Shown here: one piece after another, positions 59,579-64,000 of the stretch
Layout of the letters: each line of letters starts with the position of its first letter
Position numbering within the stretch: position 1 is the first letter of the stretch
DNA from: Nocardia sp. NBC_01503
Lineage (GTDB): Bacteria; Actinomycetota; Actinomycetes; Mycobacteriales; Mycobacteriaceae
Reading direction: 5' to 3'
NCBI RefSeq assembly: GCF_036327755.1
Contig: NZ_CP109596.1
Coordinates: 6,014,001 to 6,078,000 of the forward strand
DNA: 64,000 nt
Notes under the pieces: model-generated
The model's database searches: none
Told to the model about the DNA's origin: nothing
Seen by the model: only the letters and a program-made list of their open reading frames with translations
Position numbers and translations under genes: made by a program

Positions 59579-59628
59579 TGCGGCCCCCAACGGGGATGGG
59601 TGTGATCCCCGCGCACAGAATAGCGCAG

Positions 59629-59650
59629 TGCACGTGCATCGGCACGTGCA
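59629..59650. promoter_or_regulatory. Paired GCACGTGC palindromes
   Basis: TGCACGTGCA (59629-59638) and GGCACGTGCA (59641-59650) carry the same 8-bp palindrome, 12 bp centre to centre, in the 145-bp divergent gap before the second XRE gene. This is a likely operator. Confidence 0.5.
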
Positions 59651-59723
59651 AGCATTTGAAGGGTGCCCTGTAATATGTTGTGGCACACTCAGGTTCGCGA
59701 TGCCTATGCCGACAGGAGTGGCA

Positions 59724-60641
59724 GTGATCGAGAAATTGACCGCGGTACCGGGCGCGGATGCCCGAGAAGATCCGGATGAGGATCCGGCCTTACTGCGCCG
59801 GGTGCTCGGGCTGCGATTACGCAGGCTGCGCGAGGCGGCGGGGATCAGCGGCGACGCCGCGGGCCGGGTGATCCGGGCTTCGCATTCGAAGATCAGCCGG
59901 CTCGAGGCCGGTCGAGTGAGCTTTCGCGCGATGGATATCGATGATCTGCTCACCGCCTACGGTGTGCACGATGCCGGTGCACGCGCCGAGTATCTGCGCC
60001 TGGCGCACCGGGCCAATGCCGTCGGACGTTGGCAGGCGGGCGCGGATCTGACCACCGCGCGCCCGGACACCTATCTGGCACTCGAGGATTCGGCCGCCCT
60101 GATCCGTTGCTACGCACCGAGTTTGATGCCCGAACTGGTGCGGACTCCGTCTTACGCGCACACGATCTTCGCGATCGCCCATCGCGAATCGGCGGGCGAG
60201 ATCGGGCAGCGTGTCGAACTGCTGGTACGGCGCCAGCAGCTGTTGATTCGCGCCGGTTCGCCCAAACTGTGGTTCGTCATCGAGGAGGCCGCCCTGCGCC
60301 GCCAGATCGGTGGCTCGGCGATGTGGCATTCGCAACTGGATCACCTCGCCGAGTTGGCGGCGCGCCCCGACATCACCGTGCAGGTGCTGCCCGACCATGT
60401 CGGTGGTCCCGCCATCAGTGACACCGCCTTCACCCTGCTGCGGTTCGCCGCCACCGAGTTGAGCGATATCGCCTATCTTCAGCACCTGGCCGGTGCCCAA
60501 TTCCTCGACAAGACCGGCGATCTGGACCGGTTCAACGCGATCTGGGATCGGCTGTCGGTGTGCGCCGCTCCGCCCGAGTACACCGCCGATCTCCTCGACA
60601 CGCTCCGAACCTCCGTCTCCACAGCTCGAACCATCCGCTGA
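59724..60641 (+). CDS. XRE-family regulator with DUF5753 domain
   Basis: A 305-residue regulator with HTH at about residues 28-80 (LRLRRLREAAGISGDAAGRVIRASHSKISRLEAGR, key elements AAGISGDAAG..I..S.SKISRLE). A DUF5753 domain follows (CYAPSLMPELVRTPSYAHTIF, FVIEEAALRRQIG, ITVQVLPDHVGG, FTLLRFA). The GTG at 59724 has AGGAG 6-9 bp upstream and was preferred to the ATG at 59700. It is followed after 25 bp by a DUF574-type methyltransferase gene, so the pair forms one cassette. Confidence 0.92.
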   Translation: MIEKLTAVPGADAREDPDEDPALLRRVLGLRLRRLREAAGISGDAAGRVIRASHSKISRLEAGRVSFRAMDIDDLLTAYGVHDAGARAEYLRLAHRANAVGRWQAGADLTTARPDTYLALEDSAALIRCYAPSLMPELVRTPSYAHTIFAIAHRESAGEIGQRVELLVRRQQLLIRAGSPKLWFVIEEAALRRQIGGSAMWHSQLDHLAELAARPDITVQVLPDHVGGPAISDTAFTLLRFAATELSDIAYLQHLAGAQFLDKTGDLDRFNAIWDRLSVCAAPPEYTADLLDTLRTSVSTARTIR

Positions 60642-60666
60642 ATTCCTCTAGCAGAACTGAGATCTC

Positions 60667-61497
60667 ATGTCCGACAACTCTCTCGGCACACCGCTGCCCA
60701 CCGAGATCGACACCACCATCGCCCACGAGGCGCGCGTCTACGATTACTGGCTGGGCGGCAAGGAGAACTACCCCGCCGATCGCGCACTGGGCGACATGAT
60801 CGCCGAGCATGTCCCCACCATCAAAACCATGGCGCGCGCCAACCGCGCCTTTCTGGCCCGGGCGGTCCGCTACCTGGTCGCCGACGCCGGGATCACCCAG
60901 TTCCTCGATATCGGCACCGGAATACCCACGGCCGGAAACACTCACGAGGTCGCGCAGAGTTCGGACCCCAACGCCCGCGTGGTCTACGTGGACAAGGATC
61001 CGATCGTGCTCGCCCATGCGCGCGCGTTGATGGACAGCACCCCGCAGGGCCGCACCCGGTTCATCCACGCCGACCTGCACGATCCGCGCTCGATCCTGGA
61101 TCATCCCGATCTCACCGGCACCCTGGACCTGTCCGAACCGGTCGCGATCATGCTGGTGGCCATCATGATGTACTTCTCCGACGACGACCACCCGCAGCGG
61201 ATCATCGCCGAACTGCTGGATGCGCTGCCCTCCGGCAGCTATGTCGTAATCACGCACCCCACAGCCGATTTCGCTCCCGAGGCGATGGCCGGGGTCAAGG
61301 CGGCCGCGGAGTCCTCCGGTATAGGATTCCATCCCCGTAGCAAGTCCGATACCGGCGATCTGTTCGCCGGAACGACCCTCATCGATCCGGGCCTGGTTCC
61401 CGTCGCCACCTGGCGCCCCGAGCTCACCGATCGCCCCGTCGCGGTCGCCGAGGCCGAAAGCGCCTGGTACTGGGCGGGTATCGGCCGCAAACCCTGA
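60667..61497 (+). CDS. DUF574-type SAM-dependent methyltransferase
   Basis: A 276-residue protein of the actinobacterial DUF574 (Methyltransf_19) family: TIAHEARVYDYWLGGKENYPADR, RANRAFLARAVRYL, then the SAM loop QFLDIGTGIPTAGNTHEVAQ, VVYVDKDPIVLAHA, and GRTRFIHADLHDPRSIL. Streptomyces and Nocardia carry many copies, often beside XRE/DUF5753 and DUF397 genes; substrates are unknown. It follows the second XRE gene by 25 bp. Confidence 0.93.
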   Translation: MSDNSLGTPLPTEIDTTIAHEARVYDYWLGGKENYPADRALGDMIAEHVPTIKTMARANRAFLARAVRYLVADAGITQFLDIGTGIPTAGNTHEVAQSSDPNARVVYVDKDPIVLAHARALMDSTPQGRTRFIHADLHDPRSILDHPDLTGTLDLSEPVAIMLVAIMMYFSDDDHPQRIIAELLDALPSGSYVVITHPTADFAPEAMAGVKAAAESSGIGFHPRSKSDTGDLFAGTTLIDPGLVPVATWRPELTDRPVAVAEAESAWYWAGIGRKP

Positions 61498-61530
61498 ACC
61501 GGTCCGAGTCATGCCCGCAGGGGGCCGACT

Positions 61531-61932
61531 TCAGTTGGCCGCGAAGGCTGATCGGCCGAATTCGTTCCGCCGCACCGCCTCGACGAACGCCGAGTACTCG
61601 CGGTGGTCGAATACCAGCCTCGCGGATCCGGCGGTCGGCGCGTACTCCGGCGCCGCGCTGAACTCGTAGCGTCCGTCGGTGGTGCAGGCGATCAACAGTA
61701 TTCGCCGCACGGGTGTGCCCGCTCGGATCGCCTCCAGGATGACTTCGAATTGGTCGTGGTCGAAGCTCAGGCATTGATCGAGCGGGACGCTCGTATGCGC
61801 GGTGTCGACGGTGGCGAGCTTGTCATCCCAGACGAGGGTGCGGTGGTCGTCTCGGTAGACCATGACGCATGCCTGTTGCGGGGAGCTGGTGCTGGCCTTG
61901 CGGAATTGTCCGGCGGTGGGTGTCGACAGCAT
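61531..61932 (-). CDS. DUF397-like protein, double-length
   Basis: A 133-residue protein. Its first half keeps a faint DUF397 pattern (FRKASTSSPQQACVMVYRDD, LVWDDK, LSFDHDQFEVILEAIRAG), and its second half repeats it (LIACTTDGRYEFSA, LVFDHREYSAFVEAVRRNEF). Two degenerate DUF397 units in tandem fit the length. It is the last gene of the minus-strand XRE-methyltransferase-DUF397 cassette, 63 bp after the methyltransferase. AAAGGA precedes the ATG. Low similarity makes this less certain than the gene at 53202. Confidence 0.68.
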   Translation of the reverse strand: MLSTPTAGQFRKASTSSPQQACVMVYRDDHRTLVWDDKLATVDTAHTSVPLDQCLSFDHDQFEVILEAIRAGTPVRRILLIACTTDGRYEFSAAPEYAPTAGSARLVFDHREYSAFVEAVRRNEFGRSAFAAN

Positions 61933-61995
61933 GGTGGATCCTTTCGAACTGCGCGGACGACCTCCGTTGTCGCGCCGCACATCTATCTGTTCGCC

Positions 61996-62820
61996 TCAGG
62001 GGAGGGTTCCGATAGCGGCGAAGTTGCATGGACGGGCGTAGTCGGTGGTGTCCACCGGCTGATCGGGATGCCAGTCCGTGGCGTAGGTGATGCCCGGTTC
62101 GACGAGTTTCCAACCGTCGAAGCAGGTTTCGAACTGCTCGCGGGTGCGCAGGGTGACCGGTGTACTCGTATCGCCGAAGACCGCCGCACCGGCGGCTACC
62201 TGCTGTTTGATCTCCTGGCCCGCGTCCTGGAGGGATACATGGGTCATGGCGAGCTGGCTGCCGGGGACGACGGCCGCGCGCAGCCGGGCCAGCAGTGCGG
62301 CGGGATCGTCGGCATCGGGCACCCAGGGCAGTACCGAAACCAGCAGCAGCCCAACCGGTTCGGAGAAGTCGATCAGGCGCCGGGTCTCCGGGTGTTCGAG
62401 AATCCTCGCCGGATCGCGTAGATCGGCGTCGATCATGACGGTGCTGTCGAGCAGATCGTGCTCCCGCAGCAGATCTCGCGCCCGATTGATCGCCTCCTCG
62501 TCATTGTCCACGTAGACGACACGGGCGTCCGGAGCCAGCGAGCGGGCGACCTCATGGGTATTGCCGCCGGTCGGCAGCCCGGATCCGATATCGAGGAACT
62601 GGCGGATGCCACTGTCGATCATGTATCGCACCGCGCGCGTGAGAAATCGGCGGTTGTGCCGAGCCCAGAGCGGGTAGAAGGGGATCTCCTCGTAGAGCCG
62701 GTGGATGAATGGCAGATCCGATTCGAAGATCACCTCACCGGTGATCATATGGTGGTAGATGCGTGCCGGACTCGGCTTGTGGGTGTCTATCGGGCGGGGT
62801 TCGAAGTCATTGCTGGACAT
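61996..62820 (-). CDS. DUF574-type SAM-dependent methyltransferase
   Basis: A 274-residue DUF574-family protein: KPSPARIYHHMITG in place of the usual P..ARVYDYLLGG, WARHNRRFLTRAVRYM, SAM loop QFLDIGSGLPTGGNTHEVA, VVYVDNDEEAINRA and DSTVMIDADLRDP. The altered YDYxLGG-type segment (here YHHMITG) and its unequal C-terminus set it apart from the copy at 60667. It follows the third XRE gene by 16 bp and is probably translated from the same RNA. Confidence 0.92.
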   Translation of the reverse strand: MSSNDFEPRPIDTHKPSPARIYHHMITGEVIFESDLPFIHRLYEEIPFYPLWARHNRRFLTRAVRYMIDSGIRQFLDIGSGLPTGGNTHEVARSLAPDARVVYVDNDEEAINRARDLLREHDLLDSTVMIDADLRDPARILEHPETRRLIDFSEPVGLLLVSVLPWVPDADDPAALLARLRAAVVPGSQLAMTHVSLQDAGQEIKQQVAAGAAVFGDTSTPVTLRTREQFETCFDGWKLVEPGITYATDWHPDQPVDTTDYARPCNFAAIGTLP

Positions 62821-62836
62821 CGTATTTCCTCTGCGA

Positions 62837-63736
62837 TCAGGGCTGGCGATGAACGGTGGGGCGGCTGCGCAGGCCGCGGGCGAGGTGTTCCATGAACTGG
62901 CGCGAGTCGGCCGGGCCGAGGGCGGTCATGGCCAGGCGGTTGAAGATGCGATCGCGGATGCCGACGGCGGGTTTGTCGTCGATATAGCGAATCTCGCCCT
63001 GCGCCTCGACGACCACCATCTCGAGATCGCCCGCGGCGCCCGGTGAGGGGACTCGGACCAGAATGTAGCGGTCCTCCATGCCCGCCCCGGGGGCCTGATG
63101 GGTGAACGGCATGACCTGGAGTTGGATATTGGGGCGATGGGACAGCTCGATGAGGTGACCGAGTTGATCGAGCATGACGCTGTCGCCGCCGTAGGTTCGG
63201 CGCAGGCAGGATTCGGAGAGGATGGCGTGGAATTCGGGCGCCCCGCGTTTGAACAGGATCTGCTGGCGCGCGGTCCGGGCCCGCACGTAATCCTCGACCG
63301 TCACCGCGTCCGGATCGCCGGGATCGGGCTGGAAGGGCTCATGCAGGGCGTGGATGTAGCTCGGGTGCTGGAGTAGGCCCGGCACGATCTCCGCCCCGGT
63401 CTCACGCAGGCGATCGGCCACATTCTCCAGATCGACCAGGAGCCGGAGCTCCTCGATATAGGCGCGGCGGTAACCCGAGTTCCAGAAGCCCCGGCGATGG
63501 CTGTCCTCGCGCAGGTCCAACAGGATTCGGATGTAGTCCTCATCGGAGATGCCGAGTTTGCGAGCGAGCGTGTCGAGCGCCTCGGCGGTCAGATTGCCGG
63601 TGCCCGCGATCGCGGCCGCGATGCGGGATTGGCTGACCCCGATGAGTTTGCCCGCCTCGGCCTGGGTGGTTCGCGCGCGCCGCAGCATCGCATCGATCTC
63701 CCTGCCCAGCAATACTTTTCGCGCGGTTCTCGCCAT
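62837..63736 (-). CDS. XRE-family regulator with DUF5753 domain
   Basis: A 299-residue regulator. HTH at about residues 8-60 (AMLRRARTTQAEAGKLIGVSQSRIAAAIAG, key elements TQAEAGKLIGVSQSRIA), then DUF5753 (IVPGLLQHPSYIHALHEPF, FHAILSESCLRRTYGG, IQLQVMPFTHQAPG, VVVEAQGEIRYIDD). It is first in the cassette XRE-methyltransferase-DUF397-like on the minus strand. Three evenly spaced GATTAT repeats lie 56-88 bp before the ATG. Confidence 0.92.
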   Translation of the reverse strand: MARTARKVLLGREIDAMLRRARTTQAEAGKLIGVSQSRIAAAIAGTGNLTAEALDTLARKLGISDEDYIRILLDLREDSHRRGFWNSGYRRAYIEELRLLVDLENVADRLRETGAEIVPGLLQHPSYIHALHEPFQPDPGDPDAVTVEDYVRARTARQQILFKRGAPEFHAILSESCLRRTYGGDSVMLDQLGHLIELSHRPNIQLQVMPFTHQAPGAGMEDRYILVRVPSPGAAGDLEMVVVEAQGEIRYIDDKPAVGIRDRIFNRLAMTALGPADSRQFMEHLARGLRSRPTVHRQP

Positions 63737-63792
63737 GGCTCCCCACCGTATCGGGCCGCTTCGCCTAGAGCCGCTTCAAGTTTCGCAAATCT

Positions 63793-63824
63793 GATTATCA
63801 GGATAGATTATCGGGCACGATTAT
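63793..63824. promoter_or_regulatory. Three GATTAT repeats at 13-bp spacing
   Basis: GATTAT occurs at 63793, 63806 and 63819, exactly 13 bp apart, in an AT-rich patch of the gap before the third XRE gene. It looks like a multi-site operator overlapping the promoter. Confidence 0.5.
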
Positions 63825-63903
63825 TACGCGGAAGTGGCCGAGCGTGAATCCGAACCGTGACCGGCCGGTTACGTGTGAGTTAGCCGAGAAGGGCGGCGCC
63901 GCA

Positions 63904-64000
63904 ATGGATGTCACCGACCCCTACGCCGGACACGGCGACCCGCACGCCGCGGGGGACTGGGGCCGAGCGCTGCGGGTGTACCGGCGTACCGAATTGGGGC
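63904..64000 (+). CDS. Start of a hypothetical protein (runs off the window)
   Basis: An open frame from ATG 63904 encodes at least 32 residues (MDVTDPYAGHGDPHAAGDWG onward) and is cut by the window end. GAGAAGGGCGG precedes it. The acidic, glycine-rich start is not recognisable. It diverges from the third XRE gene. Confidence 0.4.
   Translation, partial: MDVTDPYAGHGDPHAAGDWGRALRVYRRTELG

Noticed and set aside
1..64000. CRISPR arrays, tRNA/rRNA genes, insertion sequences
   Set aside because: No repeat-spacer pattern, cloverleaf, rRNA block or transposase motif (DDE, integrase, recombinase) was seen.

Overview
The window is high-GC actinobacterial DNA, most likely from Nocardia or a close relative. 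Four things point there: an NRPS end plus MbtH protein at the left edge, a DevR protein that reads almost like the Mycobacterium tuberculosis one, Lsr2, and GTP-type PckG. Genus is an inference; no rRNA gene is present.

Layout. 1-1254: end of an NRPS operon (thioesterase tail, MbtH), then a convergent ECF sigma factor. About 1.4-45.5 kb: a dense island of homologues of the mycobacterial DosR (DevR) hypoxia/dormancy regulon. It holds the sensor kinase DevS and regulator DevR (separated by about 5 kb), four tandem-domain universal stress proteins, five Acg-type nitroreductase-like proteins, an Rv1733c-like membrane protein with an ABC exporter, an Rv2004c-like kinase fusion with an MgtA-type P-ATPase, an OtsB1-like triple fusion, an Rv3129-like flavin-binding protein, and phosphoketolase. 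It also holds a CBS-BON protein, a DUF2231 protein, a K+ channel, a zinc alcohol dehydrogenase, two flavodoxins and a GyrI/DUF302 fusion. A complete nine-gene V/A-type ATPase operon (6489-14272, minus strand) sits inside this island. Many intergenic gaps carry partly palindromic sites close to GGGACCAAAGNCCC, the expected DevR box, so much of the island is probably one oxygen/NO/CO-responsive regulon.

44.0-51.5 kb: a decayed propionyl-CoA synthetase fragment, then ArsR, PEP carboxykinase, a SulP transporter and a DUF5313 protein (the last three overlap). ArsR and pckG carry related putative operators. After them come an alpha/beta hydrolase, a PhnA-like zinc-ribbon protein and Lsr2.

51.6-64 kb: an accessory region of XRE/DUF5753 regulators, DUF397 proteins and DUF574-type SAM methyltransferases. 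Each of the three XRE genes has its own repeated putative operator. This region also holds a large membrane-anchored nSTAND1-WD40 protein overlapping a secreted trypsin-like protease gene, and an internally shortened MpaB/DUF2236 protein.

Working model: DevS senses heme ligands and DevR switches on stress proteins, trehalose/kojibiose-type sugar phosphate metabolism, a phosphoketolase bypass, redox enzymes, ion transport (K+, Mg2+) and possibly the V-type ATPase, to hold energy and ion balance when respiration stops. No tRNA, rRNA, CRISPR array or insertion sequence was recognised.
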